From Ferruginibacter sp. (GTDB lineage: Bacteria > Bacteroidota > Bacteroidia > Chitinophagales > Chitinophagaceae), in contig JAQBNH010000017.1 in the NCBI GenBank assembly GCA_028288705.1, positions 1-64,000 on the forward strand: a DNA stretch of 64,000 nt, in the 5' to 3' direction. The stretch's first letter is position 1. The number at the start of each line of letters is the position of its first letter. Both the position numbers and the translations under genes were made by a program. The notes beneath the pieces are model-generated. The model was not told the DNA's origin. It made no database searches and saw only the letters and a list, made by a program, of their open reading frames with translations. This document shows positions 27,094 through 36,498 of this stretch, piece after piece.

Positions 27094-27855
27094 CTATTTC
27101 GACACGTAATAAATAGCGTCGCCTTTCCAGAATCCATATTTGTAATTATCTGCTTCCGAAAATTCAGCAGTATAGTCATCAACACGCACATTAAAACCGG
27201 CAGCGCGCAGGCGATCTGCATAATCCAATCCGTAATAACGCACGTGCTCTTTTAAACCAAAGGCTTTCAATCTTTCCTGCGGATCAGTGATGCTGGAATC
27301 TTCATAAGTCTTAACTGTTTTGCCATTGATCGGAACCTGCATGATGCCCCATCCGCCAGGTGTCATCAATTTGTACAGATTATTGATCGCAGTTTTATCA
27401 TCTTCAATATATTGGAAAACGTGATTGCAAATGATCACATCATAACTATTGTCGGGTTCATTGTGATTCAGCACGTCGAAATATTGCGTGCCTGCAGGAT
27501 AAAGGTGCGGGAAAATATCAACTGGATGATAATCGATATTTTTTTGCTTTTTAAAATGACTCATGAAAATTGTTTCGGGTGCAACATGAAGCATTTTGTG
27601 CGGCTTGGTATATAAGTCTGTTTTATTTTCAAAGTACATCCAAAGCAGGCGATGTCGTTCCAGGCTTTCACATTTAGGGCACCAGGCATTTTTCCGGCGA
27701 CTGTCTCCAAACGGCGCAAACTCACTGTATTTGCTGCCGCAGCAAGGGCACAACACTTTATTACCCGCTAATTTGAGTCGGAGAAATTGCAACCGGACCT
27801 TATTCAGGATCGGGAATAATGGCCCCAGTGCTTCTTTTGCTTGTGTGCTTAACAT
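27094..27855 (-). CDS. Class I SAM-dependent methyltransferase with zinc-knuckle N-terminus
   Basis: 253 residues. A likely zinc site is formed by C-P-C-C (Cys36, Cys39) and C-P-K-C (Cys59, Cys62). A methyltransferase fold follows (M-L-H-V-A-P-E, then D-V-I-I-C-N-H-V-F-Q-Y-I and P-G-G-W-G). The glycine-rich SAM loop is replaced by H-V-A-P-E, as in several Bacteroidota polysaccharide-cluster methyltransferases. It is likely to methylate a sugar or a cell-surface precursor in the cytoplasm. It is in a tight operon with the deacetylase gene (21 bp) and EEP gene (3 bp). Confidence 0.78.
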   Translation of the reverse strand: MLSTQAKEALGPLFPILNKVRLQFLRLKLAGNKVLCPCCGSKYSEFAPFGDSRRKNAWCPKCESLERHRLLWMYFENKTDLYTKPHKMLHVAPETIFMSHFKKQKNIDYHPVDIFPHLYPAGTQYFDVLNHNEPDNSYDVIICNHVFQYIEDDKTAINNLYKLMTPGGWGIMQVPINGKTVKTYEDSSITDPQERLKAFGLKEHVRYYGLDYADRLRAAGFNVRVDDYTAEFSEADNYKYGFWKGDAIYYVSK

Positions 27856-27876
27856 GCTAATGTATTTTACTATTTG

Positions 27877-28893
27877 TTAGAATCGGTGTACTTTATTTTT
27901 ACTACGGAATTGTTGAACAGACATAAACGTAAGCATTCCTTTTAATTGTTTTTGCAGGGAAATATCAGGTCGCTCTGCATTGAAACGATGAACCATTTTA
28001 TTGTGCAATTCATCCTTCTGATTTTGGATGCCGAAGAAAAGATCGACGTCTGTTAAAACTAACTTATCAAATAATTGTTGCGGAAGGCTTTGATCTGAAT
28101 ATGGAAAAGAAAAGAAATTATGTTCTGCATGAAGTTTGTCACGCACATAAGCGCACGAATGCAAGGTTTGATCGAGTTGCTGCTGTTCGTTCAGCTGCTG
28201 GTAATACGGATGATCCCAGCTATGCGCGCCAATTGTAAACCCGCGCTGCTGCAGCTGTTGAAGTTGCTCAAACCTTAAAAAAGGTTGCTGCTGTTGCAAG
28301 TAATCGGCGTATGAAAAATTTATGTTACCTGCAATGTTATCGAGTATAAAACTTTTAGATTGACTGATTTGCTTAATTGCAGACACGACGTTTTCAAGAG
28401 TTGGGTCTTTTAATTGAAGGTGAGCTGCACATGCTGACAACATCGCTGGCTGTGGATCTTTTTTCAGTTCGTGGATAAGCAGGCTGGCTTTGCTGCGAAA
28501 GAACAATTGTTTATTATCAATAAAAGCGGGGTTGATAAAAAATATGGCCGGAACAGCTTTCGCCTCCAGGATCGGTGCGATAATATCGAATACTTCGCGG
28601 AAGCCATCATCGAAAGTTAACAGGAATGATTTTTCCGGCAAGCGGTTTTGTGTGTTGATACAATCCAATAAAACTTCCGGGTAAACCGGTTTGTAATATT
28701 TCAATAGAAAATCCAGATCTTCCGTGAACTGCTTAACGTTTTTGTACGCATACAATTCACTGATATGTGGCAATACCTTGTCACTTACTGTATGGTGATA
28801 CGGCAGCAGGGTAGTGGCCGGACTGATCTTTTGTAGTAGCGGCAAAGGAAGGAGCGAACAGCTGTTGTAGTAAAGCTTTTTAAGTAAGTTCAT
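27877..28893 (-). CDS. Polysaccharide deacetylase family protein (NodB/CE4-like)
   Basis: 338 residues. The NodB core is visible: T-F-D-D-G (93-97) supplies the metal-binding and catalytic Asp, and H-S-W-D-H (224-228) gives the two metal-binding His. An unusual Gln-rich segment lies just before (about 199-216). No cleavable signal peptide is evident, so it may act in the cytoplasm or be membrane-associated. It probably removes N- or O-acyl groups from a sugar of the locus polymer. Its start overlaps the preceding glycosyltransferase gene by 14 bp, indicating translational coupling. Confidence 0.85.
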   Translation of the reverse strand: MNLLKKLYYNSCSLLPLPLLQKISPATTLLPYHHTVSDKVLPHISELYAYKNVKQFTEDLDFLLKYYKPVYPEVLLDCINTQNRLPEKSFLLTFDDGFREVFDIIAPILEAKAVPAIFFINPAFIDNKQLFFRSKASLLIHELKKDPQPAMLSACAAHLQLKDPTLENVVSAIKQISQSKSFILDNIAGNINFSYADYLQQQQPFLRFEQLQQLQQRGFTIGAHSWDHPYYQQLNEQQQLDQTLHSCAYVRDKLHAEHNFFSFPYSDQSLPQQLFDKLVLTDVDLFFGIQNQKDELHNKMVHRFNAERPDISLQKQLKGMLTFMSVQQFRSKNKVHRF

Positions 28894-30097
28894 TCTTAAG
28901 CAGTTCGTCGATATAAATTATTTTCTGGTGTTCTGTTTTAAGGAAGTCCTTCTTTGCTGTTTTTATTTTCAGGAGGGATTTTACCTGCGTAATCATGAGC
29001 TTAGGAATATGAATCAATGATTCCATCATGCCGCGCTGATGACTTTGCGTGGCGATGATCAGAACAAAATTAAGTGCGTAGAAAAATAATAAAATGATCC
29101 ATGCGATCGCGATAAATGGCGCCACAAAAATCGAAATAACAAAAAGGACCACCATCATCATAATCAGCATAAACATTGGAGGACGTAACATTGTTGTTCC
29201 TAATAATATTCTTCCGGGATGCATGGTTTTTATTCCTGCCCAAAATAACTGCCAGCTATCGTTAAAGTGGTTGAAGTAAGTATAGATCCAACGCGTACGT
29301 TGTTTTTCAAAAACATCACTTTCTTCTACTTTTTCATCATACACAATTGCATCACCGGCAAATCCAATCTGCTTAACCTTTCTCGCGAGCTGCGACTGTA
29401 ATTTTTTATCAAACCCGCCAATCGTGTCCTGGTAACGGATCTCGCGATATAACGCAAGTTCCAGCGCGATGCCCAATCCGAGAATAGCAGAAGAAATCCC
29501 CAGTTCCATTTTTACAGTACGTTCGAGAAATGTATAATAGATATGCCCCACAGAATCCAGTTTCGCGTAAGTGCTGCCGGTGTTCTTTGAGAGCATATGT
29601 GTCTGTACAACGCGAAAGCCACGCTGGAAATAGTGATTTAGATTTTGCAGGTAATTTGGATGAACAAGATTATCACTATCGAAAATAATCATTGCATCGT
29701 GTTCCTTTTTGAAATGATCGATCGCGTAGTGGATAGACTTTATTTTAGAATGCAATGCCACCTCGGGTTTGAGAATTACAATACGCGGATCGTTATAATA
29801 CGCTTGAACATCAGGGCAATCATCAGCCACAACATAAAGCGTAAAATTGCTATAAGCTTGTTTAAGAAAAGAATCAACGAGCGGTGCGATAAATCTGGTA
29901 TCCTGGTGGGCAGTAACGATTGCTGCAAAATCAAAATCTTTGTTGAACTTTACGGGGTAACGTTGTAATAGATTTTTTCGTTTTCCGCCGGTAAGATAGT
30001 GCAGCGCGAAAAGCAGTATTGGAACAAAGAAATAGAAGGCAACGATAATATTCGCGGCATAAAAAAGGTATTTAAGTATGGCAATAACAATCTCCAT
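28880..30097 (-). CDS. Membrane-bound GT2 family glycosyltransferase
   Basis: 405 residues. An N-terminal membrane segment (~5-36), a GT-A catalytic domain with V-A-D-D (89-92), the D-S-D nucleotide/metal motif (140-142) and a Q-R-T-R-W motif (265-269) typical of processive beta-glycosyltransferases, then two C-terminal membrane segments (~295-345). It may polymerise or extend a beta-linked chain. It is 0 bp from the methyltransferase gene upstream and overlaps the deacetylase gene downstream. Confidence 0.85.
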   Translation of the reverse strand: MEIVIAILKYLFYAANIIVAFYFFVPILLFALHYLTGGKRKNLLQRYPVKFNKDFDFAAIVTAHQDTRFIAPLVDSFLKQAYSNFTLYVVADDCPDVQAYYNDPRIVILKPEVALHSKIKSIHYAIDHFKKEHDAMIIFDSDNLVHPNYLQNLNHYFQRGFRVVQTHMLSKNTGSTYAKLDSVGHIYYTFLERTVKMELGISSAILGLGIALELALYREIRYQDTIGGFDKKLQSQLARKVKQIGFAGDAIVYDEKVEESDVFEKQRTRWIYTYFNHFNDSWQLFWAGIKTMHPGRILLGTTMLRPPMFMLIMMMVVLFVISIFVAPFIAIAWIILLFFYALNFVLIIATQSHQRGMMESLIHIPKLMITQVKSLLKIKTAKKDFLKTEHQKIIYIDELLKNELT

Positions 30098-30850
30098 TTA
30101 GGATTTATTTTTTTGCCAAACCGTAACGAAGCCACCGGTACAGCCATACGGCAGCCATTCCGCAATTGCACAATCCATTTTCTGTAAAACCTTTAATCGC
30201 TTTGCAAGAAAAGAGAAAGGGAAAACATCTTCAACGAAATTTGTTTTCCCAAACTTCATGATTTTAAATTTTGTCTTTTCAGCCAGTTGTTCCAATGAAT
30301 TTTTTGTGAAGAACTGGATATGCGTCAGGTCACTGGCATCAGATTGTGCAGTCGTTCCCTTGTAACCCAATGCAGATTTTGTCTTCTGCACTGTTTTCCA
30401 GACAAGGTTATTTTTTTTCTGCAGGTTGATGATCGGTTTTGTCACAAAAACTTCACGGGGCCCTTGTCCATTAGGAACAGTAACGATCAGAACGCCGTCA
30501 TCCGTTATTGACTGGTATAATACTTCTAATAATTTTGCAGGTTCGTTTAAATGTTCGAGTACTTCACTACAGATGACCGCGTTATATTTCACCCCTTCTG
30601 CAACCAATTGTTCGGCGCTTTTTACATCAAACTTTACGTTGGGATAAATGTTTAGCTGTCTTGCTTTCTGTATTGTTTTCTCGCTGATGTCAACACCATA
30701 AACATTAAATCCTTCTTTCCCCAGGCTTCGCGAAATAACGCCATTGCCACATCCCACATCCAGCACAACTGCGCCCTGAGGGAGCTTTTCTTTTAATGTA
30801 TCAATGATAAAATTCAAACGCTTAATGTCAGCAATTCTCTCAAACTCCAT
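30098..30850 (-). CDS. Class I SAM-dependent methyltransferase (UbiG-like)
   Basis: 250 residues. The SAM-binding motif V-L-D-V-G-C-G-N-G (29-37) is followed by G-V-D-I-S (motif II), S-E-V-L-E-H-L (post-II) and V-P-N-G-Q. Such enzymes methylate sugar hydroxyls or acids in surface polysaccharides, though the acceptor cannot be told. Its start overlaps the end of the GT4 gene by 11 bp. Confidence 0.85.
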   Translation of the reverse strand: MEFERIADIKRLNFIIDTLKEKLPQGAVVLDVGCGNGVISRSLGKEGFNVYGVDISEKTIQKARQLNIYPNVKFDVKSAEQLVAEGVKYNAVICSEVLEHLNEPAKLLEVLYQSITDDGVLIVTVPNGQGPREVFVTKPIINLQKKNNLVWKTVQKTKSALGYKGTTAQSDASDLTHIQFFTKNSLEQLAEKTKFKIMKFGKTNFVEDVFPFSFLAKRLKVLQKMDCAIAEWLPYGCTGGFVTVWQKNKS

Positions 30851-32009
30851 TGTAAACTTTTTCTTGGTGATGATTATCTTTCCGGGTCAACGCTGCATAA
30901 ACCGTTTCAATTTGCCTTGTCATGGCAGCGGCGTCAAATTTATTTTTGACCGTAAGTACGGCATTCGTTTCAAATTCTTTTCGCATCTGCTCATCCGTAC
31001 TGATTTGCACGATAGCCGCTGCTAAATCTTCGGTCAAATTACTTAATTCTATTAACAAACCGTTCTTCTTATGTTCGATCACTTCGCAGGTTCCATCTAC
31101 GTTGGTGCCGATCACGGCTTTCCCCATACTCATTGCTTCCAGTAGGCCGATTGGTAATCCTTCCCATAGAGATGGCAGCACAAAAATATCTGCAGCAGCG
31201 AGTACATCCGGAACATCCTGGCGAAATGATTGAAAGATTACGCGTTCTTGAATGCCCAACTGTTTTACGAGTTGTAAGGCTTCGGCTTTTTCATCGCCGT
31301 CACCAACCATTAATAATTTTAATGAGGGATTTTTCTCCACTGCTACCGCAAAAGCTTTCAGTAAAGCCAACGGTTGTTTATGTGAAGTGAAACGGGCAAT
31401 AAACAGCACCAGCGTTTCCCCGGAACTAATTCCAAGTTCTTCGCGGATATTTTTAAAATTCCCCTGCGGGTTAAAGCGCTTCCGGTCAATCCCGTTATTG
31501 ATCACCTCTGAATTAAAATTATGGAGATATTTCTGCCCCGATTTTTTGTTGGAATCCGAGACGGAAATATTCACATCCATTTTTGAAGTGAGGAGTTTTT
31601 CACCGCCCACACGGATCTTACGAACGAGCGGATGTTGGTCTCCATGAAATGACCAGCCGTGAACAGTATAAATGATGGGTAATTTTAATGATTTCGCGGC
31701 CCAAAACACGTTGGAATTGGCGCGGGTGCCGTGCGCATGAACGAGGTCAATTTTCTCCCCGAGGATCAACTGCTTCACTTTCTTCCATTTCCTGATATCA
31801 AAAGGCTTTTCGGTGTGGATGATATGCGTTGGCACATTCATCGCTTTTAAGCGATCGATCATCGGCCCGTCTGTGAAAGATAACACCACAGGTTCATAAA
31901 GATTGCGGTCCAGGTTTTCGACAAGACTGAGCAAGTGACTTTCGCCACCACCGATCTGTCCCTGGCGGATGCACTCTAAAACGCGTATTTTTCTTTGCAG
32001 TTGGGGCAT
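30840..32009 (-). CDS. GT4 family glycosyltransferase
   Basis: 389 residues with the GT-B fold. The N-terminal domain has G-G-G-E-S-H-L; the C-terminal domain has L-V-L-F-I-A-R-F-T-S-H-K and the E-x7-E motif (E-G-L-P-I-G-L-L-E-A-M-S-M-G-K-A-V-I-G-T). It retains the donor-sugar transfer mechanism and likely adds one sugar to the lipid-linked repeat unit at the cytoplasmic face. It follows a 104-bp gap after the upstream GT2 gene with no terminator. Confidence 0.9.
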   Translation of the reverse strand: MPQLQRKIRVLECIRQGQIGGGESHLLSLVENLDRNLYEPVVLSFTDGPMIDRLKAMNVPTHIIHTEKPFDIRKWKKVKQLILGEKIDLVHAHGTRANSNVFWAAKSLKLPIIYTVHGWSFHGDQHPLVRKIRVGGEKLLTSKMDVNISVSDSNKKSGQKYLHNFNSEVINNGIDRKRFNPQGNFKNIREELGISSGETLVLFIARFTSHKQPLALLKAFAVAVEKNPSLKLLMVGDGDEKAEALQLVKQLGIQERVIFQSFRQDVPDVLAAADIFVLPSLWEGLPIGLLEAMSMGKAVIGTNVDGTCEVIEHKKNGLLIELSNLTEDLAAAIVQISTDEQMRKEFETNAVLTVKNKFDAAAMTRQIETVYAALTRKDNHHQEKVYNGV

Positions 32010-32113
32010 TAGTGAGTTACAAAATAGTAAAGAATTCCGTCAGCCAGCGATTTTATTTCGCATAAGATCGCCTTGCATTGCGTAGCAATACTTCCCTGTA
32101 GTCAAATAAATGA

Positions 32114-33034
32114 TTATACTACGGAATGTTTGGAAGTGGTAAGGTTCCAGGTAATGCCTTTAATAAAGGATTTCAGGTGTTTGAATTCCTTTTTTGCAGC
32201 AAATTTCAGCACTGTTTTAGGAACGGTAAGCAGGCCGAAAAAGCCAATAAATACGGCAAATTGTCCAAGGCTTGCGTGTCGGCGCATATAAAGAATGCGG
32301 TTACGCGTCATGAAATGAACCTTTACGGCACTGGCTTTACCCATGCTCATTGATTCTTTATGAAAGATCAGGCCCTGAGCCTGGTAGTAGATCTTATAAC
32401 CTGCTTTAATGATGCGTGCACTCCAGTCTGATTCGTCATAATACACGAAATATTTTTCCGCCATCATGCCCACCTTATCGATCACTTCTCTTTTTACCAT
32501 CATTGCGCATCCGTGAGCGCTATGTGTAAAACCGGATACGTCATGCTGACCGTTATCCACTTCAAGGCTTCCAACAGCGGTTGTTTTGCCGGTAAGCATG
32601 CTCATTTTATTAAAGCCTGCATATTGGATAACAGTAGGGTTGTGGTGAAAACGGATCTTCGGGCATACCACGCCGATAGTTGGATCCATGTAAAAAGGTT
32701 CCAGGCATTTTTCGATCAGATCAGGTGTTACTTCTGCATCATTGTTTACCTGGAAGCAAAAATCATAATCAGGCCTCGAATGGCGCATGCCAAAATTATT
32801 ACCGCCGGCAGAACCGAGGTTCACAGGGCTTTTTACAATTTTTACGTTCGGATAATTTCCCGCCAGGATTCTTGCAGTGGGATCTTCGTTAGAGCCATTG
32901 TCGACAACAATGATCTCATAATTTTTGTACGTGAAATTTCGTGTACTTTCTAAAAATTCGCAGGTGACATCGGTTCCGTTCCAATTGAGTGTAACGATTG
33001 AAACAAATGGATTGTCCTCTTTTAAGGTTCGCAT
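32114..33034 (-). CDS. GT2 family glycosyltransferase (WbbL/rhamnosyltransferase-like)
   Basis: 306 residues. GT-A features: V-S-I-V-T-L-N-W-N-G near the N-terminus, V-D-N-G-S (46-50), N-N-D (the D-x-D equivalent) and H-G-C-A-M-M-V-K-R, followed by F-V-Y-Y-D-E-S-D-W-S. A short hydrophobic stretch near the end may touch the membrane. The closest recognised group is WbbL/RfbF-like rhamnosyltransferases. Donor sugar is not certain. Confidence 0.88.
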   Translation of the reverse strand: MRTLKEDNPFVSIVTLNWNGTDVTCEFLESTRNFTYKNYEIIVVDNGSNEDPTARILAGNYPNVKIVKSPVNLGSAGGNNFGMRHSRPDYDFCFQVNNDAEVTPDLIEKCLEPFYMDPTIGVVCPKIRFHHNPTVIQYAGFNKMSMLTGKTTAVGSLEVDNGQHDVSGFTHSAHGCAMMVKREVIDKVGMMAEKYFVYYDESDWSARIIKAGYKIYYQAQGLIFHKESMSMGKASAVKVHFMTRNRILYMRRHASLGQFAVFIGFFGLLTVPKTVLKFAAKKEFKHLKSFIKGITWNLTTSKHSVV

Positions 33035-33078
33035 CAGTTTTAATTTATTTAGTGTGGTGGCCGAGGTAAGGCCGTAGG

Positions 33079-34191
33079 TTATACGTTGGTTTTTTGTAAT
33101 AACGCCGTTGGCGTCTGAAGCATGATCTTGAGATCACCGCGAAGGCTGCGATGACGCGCATAATTGATATCTAGCAGGATTCTTTCCTCCGTACTCATAT
33201 CTTCTTTGCCGCGTTTAGACACCTGCCACAGGCCGGTAATGCCTGCCGGTGCCATAAATCTTTCTGCCCACTCATCAGTGGTAAGTGTGGATGCTTCGTA
33301 AAGCGGTAACGGCCTGTTACCTACAATACTCATGTCGCCCTTAAGCACATTGAATAATTGAGGAAGTTCATCCAGGCTCGTATTGCGCAGGAAGGAGCCC
33401 ACGCGCGTAACACGTGGATCATTTTGGATTTTGAAGAAAGCGGGAACTTTTTCAGTAGACTGGTAGATATTAAGGTCAGCCAGTTCTTTGATTTTTTTAT
33501 CAGCATCCACAACCATTGTGCGGAACTTAAAGAATTTGAAAACACGGAAACCTTTACCGGCACGTTCTGCACTGTAAAAGATCGGTCCGCGTGACTCCAG
33601 TTTGATAGCGATCGCTATCAGGACAAAGAGTGGCAGGCAAAACAGGATCGCAATCGATGACAGAACAATATCGACCGTCTTTTGCAGATAGGAAACACGG
33701 GAGCAACCATTATCCTTTAATTGCCCGCGGCTTAGAGCTTTAACGGTACGAAAACTGCCTTTGATCTTTTGGATGAATTTTGCCTTGTAAGGGAGGCGAC
33801 GATAATTGGAACGGAGGTTAACAACATCATCTACGAGCTTTTGACTGTACAGTTGCTTGATCTCGGTCGCTTTCAAAGCTGCCTCGTTATAGATCACCGG
33901 TATATTTTTGAATTCACTGCTTCCGAGCCAAACTTTAAAAGCTACCAGCTCAACATGGTTAAGCGGCATGTCTATAACAATAAGTTCGGGAGCAATGGGG
34001 GATTCGATCAAAGAAGTTTTTGCATCTTCGTATTGTTCCGCAAAAAGGCTATTGCAGAAAGCAGCAGTATATTCTTCCCTTGCGGCGCTGTCGTTGCCGA
34101 TAAACAGGAAGGAATTTTGAGCGGTGAGATGAATGCCGGGTAATTCGGCCTCAAATACTCCTGTCTTTCCGATTTTAATGGAGCTGTCCAT
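33079..34191 (-). CDS. Phosphoglycosyl transferase (WcaJ/PglC-like) with receiver-like N-terminal domain
   Basis: 370 residues from the ATG at 34191 (an upstream TTG at 34197 adds two). Residues ~165-370 form a monotopic phosphoglycosyl transferase: membrane helix (~171-197), R-x-G-P-I-F-Y, F-K-F-R-T-M, and L-D-E-L-P-Q-L with the catalytic Asp274-Glu275 pair. It transfers a sugar-1-phosphate to undecaprenyl phosphate and starts repeat-unit synthesis. Residues ~25-130 look like a degenerate response-regulator receiver (strand-end acid in V-I-D-M-P-L, Asp74; P-V-I-Y-N-E; no obvious phosphorylation Lys/Thr pair). A lone receiver is encoded 62 bp upstream. Confidence 0.85.
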   Translation of the reverse strand: MDSSIKIGKTGVFEAELPGIHLTAQNSFLFIGNDSAAREEYTAAFCNSLFAEQYEDAKTSLIESPIAPELIVIDMPLNHVELVAFKVWLGSSEFKNIPVIYNEAALKATEIKQLYSQKLVDDVVNLRSNYRRLPYKAKFIQKIKGSFRTVKALSRGQLKDNGCSRVSYLQKTVDIVLSSIAILFCLPLFVLIAIAIKLESRGPIFYSAERAGKGFRVFKFFKFRTMVVDADKKIKELADLNIYQSTEKVPAFFKIQNDPRVTRVGSFLRNTSLDELPQLFNVLKGDMSIVGNRPLPLYEASTLTTDEWAERFMAPAGITGLWQVSKRGKEDMSTEERILLDINYARHRSLRGDLKIMLQTPTALLQKTNV

Positions 34192-34253
34192 AAACAATAT
34201 TTAATCGTGTAGTTCATTCATCGAGGTAAGCGATAGTCAGAACCAGAGATGGG

Positions 34254-34679
34254 TTAAAAAATGTTTAAATTGAATGAGGTTCTTCTTTTGCGAATGCCTT
34301 CTTTACCGTCAAGGTAAATCAGCGAACGAACTTTATCAGACAGGAAAACAGGATCAAAAGGTTTGGTTAAGAAAAGGGAAGCACCCAATTCTACCGTTTT
34401 GCTTTTTAAGGTTTCATCATCAGAATTAGAAATCACAACGGTCCTGATATTACTGAAAACAGCACTTGTGGAAATATGTTCCAGTAATTCAAAATTATCA
34501 GAATCGGCATCCGGAATATCCAGGATGATCAAGTCTTTATTCAGGTCGTCCTGTAAATGATACAGGGCATCGCTGCAACTTTTTACGGAGGTCACAGCAA
34601 AATCTTTTTTAAGAACTGTAGACATCAAGAAACTTAATGCGTTACTATCCTCTATAGTTAAAATCGTTTTTTTTATCAC
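34254..34679 (-). CDS. Single-domain response regulator (receiver only)
   Basis: 141 residues, starting at a GTG (34679), since a stop codon lies just upstream in frame and no ATG occurs before residue 20. All receiver residues are present: Glu10-Asp11, phosphoacceptor Asp54 (I-I-L-D-I-P), Ser84 (V-V-I-S-N-S) and Lys106 (L-T-K-P-F). There is no output domain, only a short basic tail. It precedes the phosphoglycosyl transferase gene on the same strand, so it may control that enzyme by protein contact, or serve a phosphorelay or histidine kinase encoded elsewhere. Confidence 0.88.
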   Translation of the reverse strand: MIKKTILTIEDSNALSFLMSTVLKKDFAVTSVKSCSDALYHLQDDLNKDLIILDIPDADSDNFELLEHISTSAVFSNIRTVVISNSDDETLKSKTVELGASLFLTKPFDPVFLSDKVRSLIYLDGKEGIRKRRTSFNLNIF

Positions 34680-34994
34680 GGTTCAAGGTTTTAAGTGTAA
34701 ATAACTGGCGTTATTAGATTAAAATTCCTCAAAGGGATAAATTGGAAAATAGGTCGATGGCTATTCGGAGTATTAAATAGAATAATACATTAGATATCAG
34801 AGATGAAGCGGTCTTGTAAGGATTACGTTACTACGTGGAATACGTGTTTTTGGTAGGAATTGAAAAACTTTTGTTCAGAGGGAGATAAACTCTTGTGGTG
34901 TAAAACTAGATAAAAAATCGGATTGGCAAAATAATTTTTAATTTTTTTTAAAATTTTACCGCAACAGGGTATAAGCCCAGGTAACAAATGGCCA
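34680..34994 (-). promoter_or_regulatory. AT-rich intergenic region upstream of the receiver/phosphoglycosyl transferase genes
   Basis: A ~315-bp stretch with no credible gene. It contains a strongly AT-rich block (about 34910-34965) with long T and A runs. The leftward promoter of the receiver gene should lie here, but I see no exact TAnnTTTG box on the reverse strand. A reverse ORF at 34823-35077 overlaps the neighbouring GT2 gene and has no domain-like content. Confidence 0.5.
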
Positions 34995-36179
34995 TTACAA
35001 TTTTCTTTTTGCCTTGTCCCATAACACCGATTGTTTGTTGTTGGTAAATCGTATGAAACCCATGTACAGCGCGGCATTCATGAAAGTAAAATAGTACGGA
35101 ATATAAAGAAGTTTTATTTTTTTATCGCGCAGGGCGAACAGCCAGCCGGTGAAAGCAGCGACGTAAAAAATAATTTGTGCCGCGAGTAAAACAGCAAATA
35201 CTTTTTCATGCGTTTGCAGGTACAGGTAGAGGTTAGTTAGCAAAATTATGGGTAACAAAACAGGGCAAACGATCCAGCGAAGCACCCTGTGGGAAATGTA
35301 CTGGAAGGATAAACGGCCATATTTAAATATATTCAACAGGTCTTTCAGCATCAGTACAGACTGAAATCCGCCGGCACTGATCCTGATTTTGCGTTTCTGT
35401 TCATCTTTCATGGTCATAGATGGCGCTTCAGAAGCATAAGCCCCCGGTTCATACATTACTCGATATCCTTTGCGACATATTTTCATGGAGATAATAAAGT
35501 CGTCGAGCAGGATATTGTTTCCAACCGGTTCAAATAACTCAGTCCGTATGGAAAATAGTTCACCTGCTGCGCCAACCACGGTGTAAAATTCAGCATCTAG
35601 CTTCTTCAAAACCGATTCATAGCGCCAATAAAGCCCTTCGCCAGCGCCGGCGGTGTTTTGCGTCGCAGAAAGGTCAATCACTTTTTTCTCGCCGGAAACC
35701 GCTCCAATACTTTCATCCTGGTAATGCTTAACAATTTCACGGATACAGTCACGGTTCAATAAGGTATTGGCATCGCTAAAAACCGTGAAGGGCGTGGTTA
35801 CATGGCCCATCACCCTGTTAATAGCCGCTACTTTTCCTTCACGTTCAGGTTTGAAAAATAGCTGGATCCGGGGGAATTCGCTGATGATCTCAACCGTCCG
35901 GTCATTGGATCCATCCGCGGTGAAAATCAGTTTCAGTTTATCTTTTGGATAATTAAGAGCGAAAGTATTGGCGATTTTTTCGCGAATGATCAGTTCCTCA
36001 TTGAACGTAGCTACGATGAGGGTGACGTCAGGTTCAAATGAGCCTGCCCGAACTTTTGGAGCATTCTTAGAGAAAAGGTGCCTGATTTTTATCAATATCC
36101 AAACCAGTATTCCGTAGCCGAGATAACTGTAGAAAACAATAAAAAGACTGACCCAAAACAGGATTTTAATAAATAACAT
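34995..36179 (-). CDS. Membrane GT2 family glycosyltransferase
   Basis: 394 residues. An N-terminal membrane helix (~5-30), then GT-A motifs: V-A-T-F-N-E-E (56-62), T-A-D-G-S (87-91), D-A-N (136-138) as the D-x-D equivalent, and Q-K-R-K-I-R with G-G-F-Q-S in place of the Q-x-x-R-W motif, followed by C-terminal membrane helices (~300-385). It resembles exopolysaccharide GT2 enzymes (ICSA/BcsA-like topology). It is the first gene of the leftward block, separated from the receiver gene by 315 bp, so it may be transcribed on its own. Confidence 0.85.
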   Translation of the reverse strand: MLFIKILFWVSLFIVFYSYLGYGILVWILIKIRHLFSKNAPKVRAGSFEPDVTLIVATFNEELIIREKIANTFALNYPKDKLKLIFTADGSNDRTVEIISEFPRIQLFFKPEREGKVAAINRVMGHVTTPFTVFSDANTLLNRDCIREIVKHYQDESIGAVSGEKKVIDLSATQNTAGAGEGLYWRYESVLKKLDAEFYTVVGAAGELFSIRTELFEPVGNNILLDDFIISMKICRKGYRVMYEPGAYASEAPSMTMKDEQKRKIRISAGGFQSVLMLKDLLNIFKYGRLSFQYISHRVLRWIVCPVLLPIILLTNLYLYLQTHEKVFAVLLAAQIIFYVAAFTGWLFALRDKKIKLLYIPYYFTFMNAALYMGFIRFTNNKQSVLWDKAKRKL

Positions 36180-36498
36180 GAATATTTTTTAGCGGGAATA
36201 CGGTCATTCTCAACGGAGAAGACGGTGATAAAGAAGATAAAATTTGATTTTTTTATAGAAATAAAAAAATTTATTTGTTATAGTCAAACATTTATGCAAC
36301 TTTTGCGTATTCAAAATAGCTTTTTACCGAAGCGACCACAATTCATATTCCTCTTTAAAGCTGCCCTCTTTTAAGTTCCAACACTTAAGTTCAATATCTC
36401 CACATGCTTTGAAACCAGCATGAGCAATTACCAGATACGAATACCTCCGTATAATTCAATTCCTGTTCCAAACCGTCGTACAATTAAACCTTACAGGA
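36180..36498. promoter_or_regulatory. Divergent intergenic region with an AT-only inverted repeat
   Basis: This ~320-bp region separates the leftward GT2 gene from the rightward 2357-aa hydrolase gene and must hold both promoters. A perfect 10-bp inverted repeat made only of A and T (36247-36256 and 36261-36270, loop AGAA) lies about 230 bp before the giant gene. No exact TAnnTTTG box is seen. No credible small gene is present. Confidence 0.55.

Noticed and set aside
34823-35077. Reverse 84-codon ORF between GT2 and receiver genes
   Set aside because: It overlaps the C-terminus of the GT2 gene in another frame and lies in an AT-rich block without protein-like content.
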